A stretch of 63,082 nucleotides of DNA from Gemmatimonadaceae bacterium. GTDB lineage: Bacteria; Gemmatimonadota; Gemmatimonadetes; Gemmatimonadales; Gemmatimonadaceae. A model generated the notes under the pieces. That model was not told the DNA's origin and searched no databases. It was given only the letters and a program-made list of their open reading frames with translations. The stretch covers positions 119,646 to 182,727 of the forward strand of contig JBBJNV010000003.1 of NCBI GenBank assembly GCA_037721215.1. The letters are read 5' to 3'. Below are positions 16,363 through 25,684 of this stretch, in pieces (position 1 is the stretch's first letter; each line of letters opens with the position of its first letter). A program made the translations under genes and the position numbers.

Positions 16363-17981
16363 GCCTTCCTCCCGGTGTTGATGACATTGATCTGCTTGAA
16401 GCGGCTCGGCACGCATCCATGGCTCACTGCATTCGATTGCCCCGGCTGCCCCTTGCCATCGTTGAAGCTCGAACCGAGCTGATAGCTTTTTGCGCCGCCG
16501 ATCATGTCCATGGAGTTCCAGAAATCAGGCGTTCGCATCTGATACGCGACATCCTTCAGCATGCCGCCAATCTTTCCGTTCCTGATTTCGTAGAATACCT
16601 GTCCGCCGAACTGCGCGTTGTAGCGCTGCTGGTCGATGCTGAACGAGCCGTCGCCAATGATTGCAATGCCACGGTCGGTAGCCGAGATGAGATCATTCCA
16701 GCCGATATCGCGCGTTCCCGGCAGCAGGGAGACGTTGGGCATTCGCTGGAACTGCACGCTGCTCCAGGAATCGGCGTTGGAGCAACCGTGTGACCGCACC
16801 GGCGTGTTCTTCGAGTCGTACCACCACTTGAGCCAGTTGGCCTGCTCGCGGGTGGTCTGGTAGTCGTTGAACATACCATTCTTGATGATCAGGAAGTCCT
16901 CGGGCTTCACTCCCTCGTCATCGTATCCGATCGTCGCGCATGCGCCTGGTTCCGAGCGGTCGCCGCGCACGTTCATGAACTCAGGGCCGTATTTCAGTTT
17001 GCCGAGCACTTTGTCAGGAGGCGAGACGAAGCTCGTGCCGGCGTAATTCGCTTCGTATCCCATCGCCCGGTCGAGCTCGGTTGGATGCCCGATCGACTCA
17101 TGGATCGTGAGCCAGAGATGCGACGGGTGCAACACGAGATCGTACCGGCCGACATCTACCGACTTCGCGGTGAGCTTCTGCACTGCTTCCTCCGCCCATT
17201 TCGGCGCATTGCCGACGAGATCCTGCTCGAGGACGTACTCCCAGCCGCGCCCAATTGGCGCAACTGCGCCGCCGCGGGTCTGAAAGTCCGAGCGATCGGC
17301 GGAGACAGCCGTGACAGTGAAGGGAACCGATGTGCGCACGATCGTCTGTGCGATCACCGACCCCTCGGTAGAGGCGAAGTTTCGATCCTCCTTTACGAAG
17401 AAGAGTCCGGAGTTCACGAACTGCACACCCTTCACCTTCATTGCTTCAGCGTTTGCCTTGAGGAGGAGCTCGGCGCGCTGTTCGACCGGAATCGTGAACG
17501 GGTCGATGGTGAAGGAGCTCTTCCACGTCGCATTTGGATACGACTGCACCGGCGCGAGCTGCACCGGTTGATCGCGGGCGATACGGTTTGCCTTCGCGAT
17601 CGCTACAGCTTCGCGTGCCGCGGCCGCGACTCCATCGCGGGTGAGAGTCTTCGTAGCGCCGAAGCCCCACGTGCCGTCGACGAGCGCGCGCACCCCGGCG
17701 CCGATTGAGTCGGTGTCCGCGGTGTTGACGATCTGCTGCTCGCGAGTGAAGACGATGCTGTTGCGGTAGCGGCCGATGCGCACGTCTGAATAGCTCGCGC
17801 CCGCCGAGCGTGCGGTGTTGAGCGCCGTCATCATCAGCTCGCGAACGGTGTCCTCGGGCGGCATCTCGGCAGCGCCAGGCCTTGTGGAGATGATCGCGTG
17901 GGCCGGGTTGAGAACACCGGACGCGGCGACGGCAGCCGCAGCCATTCCGCCCTGCTTGAGGAAGTCTCGCCTTGTTTTCAC
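16359..17981 (-). CDS. tldD: TldD-like metallopeptidase with Tat signal
   Basis: A 540-residue zinc peptidase. The twin-arginine signal is clear: TRRDFLKQGG followed by a weakly hydrophobic Ala-rich stretch and NPAHAIIS (about residues 1-31). The catalytic HExxxH is LTIHESIGHP (His294, Glu295, His299), with GACATIGYDDEGV and HGCSNADSW downstream. E. coli TldD is cytoplasmic, so this enzyme is predicted to be a periplasmic version. It is the first gene of a two-gene operon with the TldE-like gene, behind a promoter at 18010-18038. Confidence 0.92.
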   Translation of the reverse strand: MKTRRDFLKQGGMAAAAVAASGVLNPAHAIISTRPGAAEMPPEDTVRELMMTALNTARSAGASYSDVRIGRYRNSIVFTREQQIVNTADTDSIGAGVRALVDGTWGFGATKTLTRDGVAAAAREAVAIAKANRIARDQPVQLAPVQSYPNATWKSSFTIDPFTIPVEQRAELLLKANAEAMKVKGVQFVNSGLFFVKEDRNFASTEGSVIAQTIVRTSVPFTVTAVSADRSDFQTRGGAVAPIGRGWEYVLEQDLVGNAPKWAEEAVQKLTAKSVDVGRYDLVLHPSHLWLTIHESIGHPTELDRAMGYEANYAGTSFVSPPDKVLGKLKYGPEFMNVRGDRSEPGACATIGYDDEGVKPEDFLIIKNGMFNDYQTTREQANWLKWWYDSKNTPVRSHGCSNADSWSSVQFQRMPNVSLLPGTRDIGWNDLISATDRGIAIIGDGSFSIDQQRYNAQFGGQVFYEIRNGKIGGMLKDVAYQMRTPDFWNSMDMIGGAKSYQLGSSFNDGKGQPGQSNAVSHGCVPSRFKQINVINTGRKA

Positions 17982-18009
17982 TATTTGGGGGTTTGTGTGG
18001 TGTCAGTCG

Positions 18010-18038
18010 AATATTGACGCACGTACGCTTTGTCGCAA
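18010..18038 (-). promoter_or_regulatory. Promoter for the tldD-tldE pair
   Basis: Minus strand: TTGCGA (18033-18038), 17-bp spacer, AATATT (18010-18015), 28 bp upstream of the tldD start codon at 17981. The rest of the divergent spacer to 18225 shows nothing certain. Confidence 0.45.
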
Positions 18039-18225
18039 CGTAAAACCGACGCATTCGGGCCTCGAGGGATCAACTTTACAACAGCATTACAACCAGGCCC
18101 GGTGCCAGTCACTTATGGTCACAAGCTGAATATCCGGCCTTACAAACAATTACCGCGCGGCGCCGCTACGCTCACAACGGGGGCTGCGTAGCTTTCGGGC
18201 AACGCGGTTCATCCGCTTACCCAGA

Positions 18226-19260
18226 GTGAGTATGGCTGTCCAATCGATTTCAATCAGAACCCAGGATACGTCCCGCGAAATCCTTCTCGCCGCGGCGTCG
18301 CGTCTCCGCACCGAGATCGCAAAACGCATCGTCGGGCAGGAAGCAGTCATCGACGAGGTGATCATGGCGCTCCTCGCCGGAGGGCATGCGCTGCTCGTCG
18401 GCGTTCCAGGCCTCGCCAAGACACTTATCATCCGCAGCGTGAGCGAAGCCATGGATCTCGATTTTCGACGGATTCAGTTCACCCCCGATCTCGTCCCAAG
18501 TGACATCACCGGTACCGAGATCATGGAAGAGGACACGGCAACCGGCGGACGGTCATTCAGATTTGTCAAAGGTCCCATCTTCGCCAACATCGTTCTTGCC
18601 GACGAGATCAACCGGGCACCACCTCGCACCCAGGCGGCGCTGCTCGAAGCGATGCAGGAGCATCGTGTCACCGCGGCCGGCGAAACGATGGCGCTTCCCG
18701 AGCCATTCTTCGTTCTTGCGACGCAGAACCCTATCGAACAAGAGGGGACGTATCCCCTCCCTGAAGCCCAGCTCGATCGCTTTCTGTTCGACATACGCGT
18801 CGGCTACCCCGACGAAGAAGCGGAAATCGGAATACTTCGCTCCACCACAGGTGTCGAGTCCGAGCCACTTCGCCCGGTGATTAACGGCGAAGAAACCCGC
18901 GCGCTACAGCAACTGGTGCGCGAAATACCCGCCGCCGACGCTGCACTCAGATTTGCCGCACGTCTCGCCCGCGGTACCAGACCGGCAGAACCCGGGGCGT
19001 CCGAGACGGTAAAAAAATATGTCCGCTGGGGTGCAGGCCCGCGAGCCGGGCAGGCACTCATTCTCGGTGCCAAGGCGCATGCGCTTCTTGCTGGCCGGTT
19101 TGCCGTATCGCCCGCCGATATTGTTCGCGTAGCGCGACCCGTGCTACGTCACCGGGTGCTCCCCAATTTTGCTGCCGAAGCAAAAGGCTTTACGGCCGAG
19201 CAGATCATCGACGGGCTGCTGGAGGACGTGAAGCCGCCCAAGAGCGAAATCGGGCTGTAG
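18226..19260 (+). CDS. MoxR-family AAA+ ATPase
   Basis: A 344-residue MoxR-type chaperone ATPase. Walker A is LLVGVPGLAKT, Walker B is NIVLADEINRAPPRTQ with the usual LLEAMQEHRVT after it, and sensor 1 is VLATQNPIEQEGTYPLPEAQLDRF. The C-terminal lid is present (VRWGAGPRAGQALILGAKA). MoxR proteins act with DUF58 and VWA proteins to mature or insert metal into partner complexes. It is the first gene of a six-gene cluster, with the DUF58 gene 6 bp downstream. Start is GTG at 18226 or ATG at 18232. Confidence 0.95.
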   Translation: MSMAVQSISIRTQDTSREILLAAASRLRTEIAKRIVGQEAVIDEVIMALLAGGHALLVGVPGLAKTLIIRSVSEAMDLDFRRIQFTPDLVPSDITGTEIMEEDTATGGRSFRFVKGPIFANIVLADEINRAPPRTQAALLEAMQEHRVTAAGETMALPEPFFVLATQNPIEQEGTYPLPEAQLDRFLFDIRVGYPDEEAEIGILRSTTGVESEPLRPVINGEETRALQQLVREIPAADAALRFAARLARGTRPAEPGASETVKKYVRWGAGPRAGQALILGAKAHALLAGRFAVSPADIVRVARPVLRHRVLPNFAAEAKGFTAEQIIDGLLEDVKPPKSEIGL

Positions 19261-19266
19261 CTGAAG

Positions 19267-20196
19267 ATGCTCCCCTGGGGAAATTTTGACTCCGCTGCCG
19301 GGCGGCGGGCACCAGGCACCGGAAACGAGTTTGCAGATCTCCTCGATGCCGTGCACGGTATCCGTTGGCCCTCGGGCTCAGCAGTGAGGAGCGGCGCTTC
19401 CGGAGCGCATAACTCGCGGCTTCGCGGAACCTCGGCCGAGTTCACCGAGTATCGCCCGTACCGGCAGGGAGACGACCTCGGCCGTATCGACTGGAAGCTG
19501 TTCGCGCGCAGCGATCGCGCATACATAAGGCTGTCAAATGATCGTGCGGTTTTGCCGACCACGATCGTACTCGACGCGAGTGCGTCGATGGCGTTTCCTG
19601 TCGACTCGCTGGCGAAATGGAAGTATGCGGCGCAGATCGCAGTTGGACTCGCGGCGGTCGCGCGCAATTCCGCCGATCCTGTTGGCTTGGTGATCGCGCA
19701 CACCAGCGAACCAGTCCAGCTTCCACCGAGAACGCGGCAGAGTGCCATTCACGAAGTGATTCGCGCGGTCAGTGAAATTCAGCCCGGCGGAGATGCACCG
19801 TTGTCGCCGTCGGTCAGCGCCGCGATACGTGTCAGTGGACGAGTGGTCGTCATTACTGATTTTCTCGGCGACTCCGCCGATCTGCTCGTCAATGCGGCGC
19901 GGGCAGTAGCCGGCGCGCGAGAGCTGCACGCGATTCATATAGTTGCGCCGGAAGAGATGGAACCGTCGCGCGAGACGCGCCTTGTCGCAGACCCTGAGCA
20001 GCCCGACGTGCGCCGGCCACTGACCGAAGACGCCCGCGTACAATACCTCACGGCATTCAGTGCATGGCGGGACAATATCGCTCACGATTGGAGTGATGCA
20101 GGGGTTTCATATACCCTTGCGCTTGCCGGAGCGGAGGAGCCGGCCAGTTTCATTCGCCGCGTAACTGCGCCTCGTGGCATGGTGGCCAGCGTGTGA
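19267..20196 (+). CDS. DUF58 domain-containing protein
   Basis: A 309-residue cytoplasmic protein. The DUF58 signature is LRGTSAEFTEYRPYRQGDDLGRIDWKLFARSD in two halves (FTEYRPYRQGDD and RIDWKLFARS), followed by a VWA-like fold whose metal site reads LDASASM (DxSxS). Ends TAPRGMVASV. This type is the standard partner of MoxR ATPases. Its stop overlaps the start of the next gene by 4 bp. Confidence 0.92.
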   Translation: MLPWGNFDSAAGRRAPGTGNEFADLLDAVHGIRWPSGSAVRSGASGAHNSRLRGTSAEFTEYRPYRQGDDLGRIDWKLFARSDRAYIRLSNDRAVLPTTIVLDASASMAFPVDSLAKWKYAAQIAVGLAAVARNSADPVGLVIAHTSEPVQLPPRTRQSAIHEVIRAVSEIQPGGDAPLSPSVSAAIRVSGRVVVITDFLGDSADLLVNAARAVAGARELHAIHIVAPEEMEPSRETRLVADPEQPDVRRPLTEDARVQYLTAFSAWRDNIAHDWSDAGVSYTLALAGAEEPASFIRRVTAPRGMVASV

Positions 20197-21554
20197 CGCT
20201 GCTCGCTCCCGGCTTTCTTTACGCCGCAATGGCTGTTGCAGCAGTAATCACAGCTCTCCATTTCCTTGTGACGCGCCAGCCACAGGCCGCAATGCTCCCG
20301 ACCGCCCGGTTCGTCCCCAACTTGCCGGCAACGGCCACCTCCCATGCAGCTCGCCCGTCGGATCTTATTCTTCTCCTGTTGCGGCTGCTGCTGGTGATTG
20401 CGACGGGGGCTGCGCTCGCGCGTCCTGCGCTGACTCCGTCCAGGGCGCCAATGGCGCGGCTCATACTTGCCGATGTATCGGGCGCGGTGCGGAATGTCGG
20501 AGAGCTTAGAGACAGCGTGGGCAGCGTATATCGAAGGGGCGACGTTCTGATCGCGTTTGACTCCGCGGCCCGCCGGATTCCCAGCGGCGCGGTCGACAAG
20601 GTCGCTTCGTTACCGGTATCAGCGGCTCGCGGCAATCTGTCCGTGGCGCTCGTGTCCGCGATTCGTGCCGGGGGGGACATGCGCGAACGAGCCGACAGCA
20701 TCGAGCTGGTCATCGTGTCACCGTTTGCGGCGGAGGAATGGAACGCAGCGACCGACACCATTCGAAAGCTGTGGCCGGGTCGCGCCCGGATCATTCATGC
20801 GGGGGCCCCGGCAGAAACTGTCAGGCCTCGTTCTTTTCAGATACTGACGAGAGCACCGGCCGGCGATCCAATGCATGTGACGGCGACACTCTCAGCCACT
20901 GAGCGGCGCAGCGAGACGCGTCTGATTCGCGACGATGCAACGGTTGCGGATGCTCAATGGGCTGCCACCGCCAATCGCGTCCTTGTCGCATGGCCTGCCG
21001 AAGCGCGACCGCCCGGCGCTGTCACGCGCCCAGGGCAGAACGTGAATGAACAGCCACCAGCAGGTGGCGTCGTCGCCGGAAGTGCCGTGGTTATCGCCGC
21101 GTTCGAACGACAGTGGGTATTCCCCGCCGATTCAATTGCAGGCGCTCATGTGGTTGCACGGTGGATAGATGGTGAACCCGCCGCAGTCGAGCGCCAAGCC
21201 GGGGATGGTTGCGTTCGGTCTGTTGCAATACCAGTCACGCACTCCGGCGATCTCGCAATCAGAGCCGAGTTTGTCCGCCTCGTGACGGCGCTTACTGGAC
21301 CGTGCGTCGCTGAGGTCAGCGGTGCGCCGCTCGTCCAGCCGAAGCTGGCAACACTCGCCGGCAGTGGCGGATTTGCGCCCCGCGAGGCGTTCAACGCAAG
21401 CGCCGCTGGTAACTCGTTGCTCGCGCCATGGCTGTTTGGTTTGGCGATTGCCGCCGCGGTGCTGGAGCTTTTCGTTCGCGGTACTGACCGCACCGCTGCA
21501 AGTGGGAAAACGGATGGAGCACAGTCGGGCACTTTGGAAAAGGGCCAGTCATGA
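20193..21554 (+). CDS. BatA-type membrane protein
   Basis: A 453-residue protein with two N-terminal membrane helices (FLYAAMAVAAVITALHFLV and LILLLLRLLLVIATGAALARP) in the BatA/aerotolerance N-domain arrangement, then a VWA-like periplasmic region and a C-terminal helix (LLAPWLFGLAIAAAVLELFV). The VWA-type strand LILADVSGAVRN lacks the canonical DxSxS, so the metal site is probably lost. It overlaps both neighbours by 4 bp and belongs to the MoxR cluster. Such proteins anchor the cluster in the inner membrane. Confidence 0.8.
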   Translation: MTLLAPGFLYAAMAVAAVITALHFLVTRQPQAAMLPTARFVPNLPATATSHAARPSDLILLLLRLLLVIATGAALARPALTPSRAPMARLILADVSGAVRNVGELRDSVGSVYRRGDVLIAFDSAARRIPSGAVDKVASLPVSAARGNLSVALVSAIRAGGDMRERADSIELVIVSPFAAEEWNAATDTIRKLWPGRARIIHAGAPAETVRPRSFQILTRAPAGDPMHVTATLSATERRSETRLIRDDATVADAQWAATANRVLVAWPAEARPPGAVTRPGQNVNEQPPAGGVVAGSAVVIAAFERQWVFPADSIAGAHVVARWIDGEPAAVERQAGDGCVRSVAIPVTHSGDLAIRAEFVRLVTALTGPCVAEVSGAPLVQPKLATLAGSGGFAPREAFNASAAGNSLLAPWLFGLAIAAAVLELFVRGTDRTAASGKTDGAQSGTLEKGQS

Positions 21555-23545
21555 CCGCAAAACAGCGTGTCGACTCTGCGCGCATGCAACTCGGCGTTGC
21601 TGTTATCGCCGGTGCAGTGGCCTGGGGCGCGGCGTCGATGCTCGGTGTACTCGCGGCCTTTTCTTTTGCATCAGCGATTGCACCTCCCGGTAACGATGCT
21701 GGTAACTGGAAGCTCGTCACCGCAATTACCGCCGGAGCGCTTGCAAGCGGGACAATCCTGTGGCGGGCCCGGCATCTCGCATCGCGCTATCGAGTTGCGC
21801 TCTGGATCGAGGAACGAATCCCGCGCCTGCACTACTCACTCATCACTGCAATCGAACCCGCGTTCGCCGCAACTTCTCCCAGGGAACATTTTTCCAGGCT
21901 CGAAGAAGCCGTAGCCCGGGAAGATTTTGCTGCCGTAACTGGAGCGGCCGTTCGCCGAACGATGCTACCCGCCATTGCGGCGGCTTTCATTGCAACCGCA
22001 GTGCTCTATGCCTCCGCGCTCTCCGCGCCTGGTGAGGAAGGATTGTTGTCGCGACTGGCTGACGGAACTCCGCAATCCACCGCAGCAGCCGGCAGCAAAC
22101 TGGAAAAACTCGAAGTAATTGTGACGCCCCCCGGCTACACCGGCGCGCGGTCGGAGACGCTCGACAATCCGTCGTCGGTTTCCGCACTGACTGGCAGCAG
22201 GATTCTTGTCAAAGGCGCAGGCACTGCCGAGAGTCTGCGCGCGTCTCTCGGTACGGCCAGGCTGACCGTATCGGCTGGGCGCGAATCGTGGTCGCTTTCG
22301 CTGACCATGCCGCGGGGAGCCGCAGCACTTTCACTTCGGGATCGAGGCCACGAGCGGCTTCTGATACTCGAGCCGATGTCGGACGCACCACCTGTAATCG
22401 CACTGTTGTCGCCACAGCGTGACAGCACACTCCGACAGCCACGAATGGTCGTGCGATTATCCGCGAGAGCCACCGATGATATCGGTCTCAACGGCGCGTA
22501 CTTCGAGTATCTGGTAACAACCGGGTCCGGGGAAATATTCAGCGCCCGTACTTTGGCGACACCAGTCGTTCGCTTTGAAGGAGCGAAAACTGGATCGTTC
22601 AGCGCAACGCTGGACCTGGGATCCCTGAAACTCGGTCAGGGTGATGTAGTCTCGATGCGGGCGGTCACGCATGATCGGAACTCGCTGAGCGGGCCCGGCA
22701 TCGCCACGTCCGATACGCGGACTTTTCGCATCGCGCGCGCCGACGAGTACGCTGCCCTCTCTGTGGATGCAGCAGCCCCTGCGCCTGTCGACAGTTCGGC
22801 GATGAGCCAGCGGATGCTGATCATGATGACCGAAGAGCTCATCAGAAAGGAGAAGAAATTGTCTCGCGCCGAATGGGTGAAGCAGTCAACCGATCTCGGC
22901 GATATGGAGGACCGTATCCGAAAGCGGGTCGACGCGATTCTCAACGCCAGCGATTCGCCGGAGGACCAGTCGCACCTGGAGGAGGCCGGTCATGTGCACA
23001 CTCTGGATGAGAACGACGGACCCCTGAACAAGGATCTCCTGGAAGCATACAACGCGCTTTGGGAAGCTGTGCGATCGTTGCAGATCGGTGAGCCAGGGCC
23101 TGCACTGCCGCCGATGCGTGTGGCACTGAAAGCGCTGGACCGCGCGCGGGTGGCAAACAGGTTATACCTGCGCGGAGCACCACCGGCAGTGATTGTCGAT
23201 CTGGCGCGCGTGCGTCTCTCGGGCAAGGAGAAGGGTGCGGCGAGCACACGTACTGCACGGACTGCTGCCGATACTGCAAGAGCGAGAATGGTCCTCAGGT
23301 TCAACGATGCGATCGAGATGTTGCCGCGCGCGGCGCCGGGTGCGCTCCGAACGTTGATGCTGCTGCGCGTCGAAGCCATTGCCGTTGCGCCATTGTTCGC
23401 GGCAGCATTGGGCGAGGCCGTCGAAGCATTGAGATCGGGGCGTGACGCGACTCTTTCGCTGCTGCGTGCGCGCCGCGCGCTCGAGGGCGAGCCCAGCGGA
23501 GTTCCTGGTCTGTCGCCGTGGTCGGGATCGGGGGCAGGCGGCTGA
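21551..23545 (+). CDS. DUF4175-like large membrane protein
   Basis: A 664-residue protein. Two N-terminal helices flank residues 17-70, a third lies near 145 (MLPAIAAAFIATAVLYASAL). The large periplasmic part has beta-rich segments (VIVTPPGYTGARSETLDNP) and a central run (SPQRDSTLRQPRMVVRLSARATDDIGL in two parts), as in DUF4175 proteins found next to MoxR/DUF58 genes. The C-terminal third is helical with coiled-coil potential (EELIRKEKKLSRAEW, MEDRIRKRVDAI). Function unknown; probably a structural or scaffolding member of the complex. Overlaps neighbours at both ends. Confidence 0.75.
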   Translation: MTAKQRVDSARMQLGVAVIAGAVAWGAASMLGVLAAFSFASAIAPPGNDAGNWKLVTAITAGALASGTILWRARHLASRYRVALWIEERIPRLHYSLITAIEPAFAATSPREHFSRLEEAVAREDFAAVTGAAVRRTMLPAIAAAFIATAVLYASALSAPGEEGLLSRLADGTPQSTAAAGSKLEKLEVIVTPPGYTGARSETLDNPSSVSALTGSRILVKGAGTAESLRASLGTARLTVSAGRESWSLSLTMPRGAAALSLRDRGHERLLILEPMSDAPPVIALLSPQRDSTLRQPRMVVRLSARATDDIGLNGAYFEYLVTTGSGEIFSARTLATPVVRFEGAKTGSFSATLDLGSLKLGQGDVVSMRAVTHDRNSLSGPGIATSDTRTFRIARADEYAALSVDAAAPAPVDSSAMSQRMLIMMTEELIRKEKKLSRAEWVKQSTDLGDMEDRIRKRVDAILNASDSPEDQSHLEEAGHVHTLDENDGPLNKDLLEAYNALWEAVRSLQIGEPGPALPPMRVALKALDRARVANRLYLRGAPPAVIVDLARVRLSGKEKGAASTRTARTAADTARARMVLRFNDAIEMLPRAAPGALRTLMLLRVEAIAVAPLFAAALGEAVEALRSGRDATLSLLRARRALEGEPSGVPGLSPWSGSGAGG

Positions 23546-24156
23546 TGAGCGAATTTGTCTTCTGTACCGGGCGCTATGAATCGGGCGATTGGGATAGTGC
23601 GCCCACCTTGCCAGCCAATCTGATTGATTCTGTCGCGCGATATACCGGGGTCGACGTGGCGCCATCGGGGGCGATCGTGTCGCTCGCATCCGAAAGAATT
23701 CTCGATTATCCGCTCGTGTATCTCACCGGACACCTCCCATTCCGTTTCACCGAGGCCGAACGGCGCAATGTGCGCACACTGGTCAATCGCGGCGGGATGC
23801 TCTTCATCGACGACCACAATCATGACATCGGCGGCGTCTTTCACAAAACGGCCGTAGAGGAAATCAGCCGCACGTTCGCGCCACCGCGCGATCTCCCGAA
23901 CGATCACACCTTGTACAACTGTTTTTTCAAGTTCGACGACGGGCCTCCTGCGACAAGCCATGAGCTCAACGGATGGGGTGACAACCTTGTGCACCGCAAT
24001 CTTCAGGCAGTGATGCGCGGCGACAGGATTGCCGTGCTTTACAGCAGCAAGGATTACAGCTCGGAATGGAACTACCACCCCGACAACAAGCGCTTCTCGG
24101 CCGTCGATAACACGCGGTTCGGCGTCAACATCATAGTGTATGCCCTCACACGTTAA
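23545..24156 (+). CDS. DUF4159 domain protein
   Basis: A 203-residue protein beginning MSEFVFCTGRYESGDW. It matches DUF4159, a Rossmann-like domain: YPLVYLTGHLPFRFTEAE in parts, then LVNRGGMLFIDDHNHD and LYNCFFKFDDG, ending with YSSKDYSSEWNYHPDNKR and [11 protein letters not shown]. The start overlaps the previous stop by 1 bp (TGATG). In other bacteria this domain sits at the end of MoxR-DUF58 clusters, as here. Enzymatic activity is not established. Confidence 0.8.
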   Translation: MSEFVFCTGRYESGDWDSAPTLPANLIDSVARYTGVDVAPSGAIVSLASERILDYPLVYLTGHLPFRFTEAERRNVRTLVNRGGMLFIDDHNHDIGGVFHKTAVEEISRTFAPPRDLPNDHTLYNCFFKFDDGPPATSHELNGWGDNLVHRNLQAVMRGDRIAVLYSSKDYSSEWNYHPDNKRFSAVDNTRFGVNIIVYALTR

Positions 24157-25441
24157 CGGGCGGCAGATGGCCGAGCATGTGCTGCGTGCGATGAGTATCG
24201 GCGTGCTTGGGTGGATGTTGTGGCTGTCGTTCGACAAGGGCGTCGCCGTATCGAATGTGTCGGCGGGTTCGGCAACGATTGCGGGCGCGTTACTCGACTG
24301 GACGACGACAACTGTTGCGCCACCGCGAATCGCCATGCGTCTCGACAGTGCACCGACACCGATCGAGAGGGATTGGCTGGCAGCGCTTCGCGGAGCTGGC
24401 AGCGCCGTCGTGTGGAGCGGAGCTGTCGCGGCGTTGGGGATTTCTGTTCAACCGGTGGTGTCGCCAAACGGGGGCTTGACCGTGACGGTCGCTGCCCCCG
24501 ACAGCGCGGTCGTGGCGCTGAGCGATGAGCTTGGGGCGATCGACACTGTCATGGCCATTGGATCGGGCGCGAGGTTCGATGTTCCCGCGTCGACTGGACT
24601 ATTGACGGCGCGGGTTGGTGGCACCACAACTCGTACGTCCAGGACAGACAGTGTGACGATCCGCCGACTGCTCGTCATTGGCGCGGCCGGGTGGGAATCG
24701 AAGTTTGTTGTTGCGGCGCTGGAGGAGGACGGGTGGAAAGTCGACGCCGACATCAGGGTCGCGCCGGGAATCGGCGTGAGTCAGGGAGATATTGCTTCGA
24801 TCGACACATCACGTTACGCGGCGGTGGTGGTTCTCGATGCGTTGGGAGCGGGGCGGGCGTCGCAGGTCGGCGCCTATGTTCGGAGCGGGGGTGGAGTGAT
24901 TCTGGCGGGGAGGGCGTCGTCGGCTGACGCGTTTGCGGAACTCCGTGCGGGCTCGCTCGCAACGGCTCGTCCCGGCGGTGACGGTATCGCTGTCGCGGTG
25001 GGTGCGACGACTCTGCGGACTCTTGCATTCGCCCCGGTATTCAACCTCAGGGCTGACGCAGTTGCGCTGGACCGCCAGGGAACGACCGTCACGGCGGCTG
25101 CGAGAAGGCACGTCGCGGGCCGGGTGTTGCAGCACGGGTATTCCGAAACGTGGCGTTGGCGGATGAGCGGAGGTGAAAACTCTGTCAGTGAGCACCGGCG
25201 CTGGTGGACATCGGCCGTAGCAAGTGTCGCCTACGCTCCGCGAATTGGCTTGGCGCGCGTCGAAGGGACTGGTGCCGCGCCGCTCGCGGCGCTTACGGCT
25301 GCGCTTGGTCCGCGATCGGCTGTTCTGCCGTCAGATACAGGCGAGGGCGCGCGGTCGATACCGATGTGGTGGCTATTCGCGGTGTTGTCGGTTTCGCTAA
25401 TCAGCGAGCTGGCGTCGCGCAGGTTGCGTGGTGTGCGATAA
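24140..25441 (+). CDS. Membrane-anchored protein closing the MoxR cluster
   Basis: A 433-residue protein with an N-terminal helix ([14 protein letters not shown]), a long beta-rich periplasmic domain containing a Rossmann-like stretch ([45 protein letters not shown]), and a C-terminal helix ([22 protein letters not shown]). This resembles glutamine-amidotransferase-like domains of BatA-associated proteins. The start could be the ATG at 24167, which has GGGCGG upstream; the one at 24140 overlaps the DUF4159 gene by 17 bp. Its last 13 codons lie inside the left copy of a 78-bp direct repeat. Confidence 0.75.
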   Translation: MPSHVNGRQMAEHVLRAMSIGVLGWMLWLSFDKGVAVSNVSAGSATIAGALLDWTTTTVAPPRIAMRLDSAPTPIERDWLAALRGAGSAVVWSGAVAALGISVQPVVSPNGGLTVTVAAPDSAVVALSDELGAIDTVMAIGSGARFDVPASTGLLTARVGGTTTRTSRTDSVTIRRLLVIGAAGWESKFVVAALEEDGWKVDADIRVAPGIGVSQGDIASIDTSRYAAVVVLDALGAGRASQVGAYVRSGGGVILAGRASSADAFAELRAGSLATARPGGDGIAVAVGATTLRTLAFAPVFNLRADAVALDRQGTTVTAAARRHVAGRVLQHGYSETWRWRMSGGENSVSEHRRWWTSAVASVAYAPRIGLARVEGTGAAPLAALTAALGPRSAVLPSDTGEGARSIPMWWLFAVLSVSLISELASRRLRGVR

Positions 25442-25479
25442 ACCTGGCGGGCCGGCGCGGTCGGTTCCTGACGAGGCGC
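25402..25479 (+). repeat. 78-bp direct repeat, left copy
   Basis: This 78-bp sequence (begins CAGCGAGCTGGCG, ends GACGAGGCGC) recurs at 27843-27920 with only two differences, both around the stop codon of the BatA-cluster gene. It contains the last codons of that gene plus 38 bp downstream. Confidence 0.95.
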
Positions 25480-25677
25480 AGTGCGGGAACGCTGTCCGGC
25501 GGCGAGAGAGCCCGCGTCGCGCTGGCGATGATTGTTCTCGCGCGGGCCAACCTGCTGGTCCTCGATGAGCCGACCAATCACCTCGACGTCGAATCGATTG
25601 AAGCGCTCGAAGAATATGACGGTACCGTGATTCTGGTGAGCCACGATCGGGAGGTGTTGCGAACGCTGGTCGTTTAG
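25478..25677 (+). pseudogene. 3' fragment of an ABC-F ATPase gene
   Basis: Directly after the left repeat copy, the frame reads [40 protein letters not shown] and [16 protein letters not shown]. These are the ABC signature, Walker B and H-loop of an ABC-F (Uup/EttA-type) ATPase second cassette. Everything upstream (first cassette, linker, Walker A) is missing, the segment between EALE and EYDG seems a few codons short, and the C-terminal tail is cut. It is a dead fragment joined in frame to repeat sequence. Confidence 0.75.
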
Positions 25678-25684
25678 CCTGCGC

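Noticed and set aside
22990-24336. 448-codon open frame on the minus strand
   Set aside because: It lies antisense to the DUF4175 and DUF4159 genes, which have family motifs and overlapping junctions; the antisense translation has no recognisable domain.
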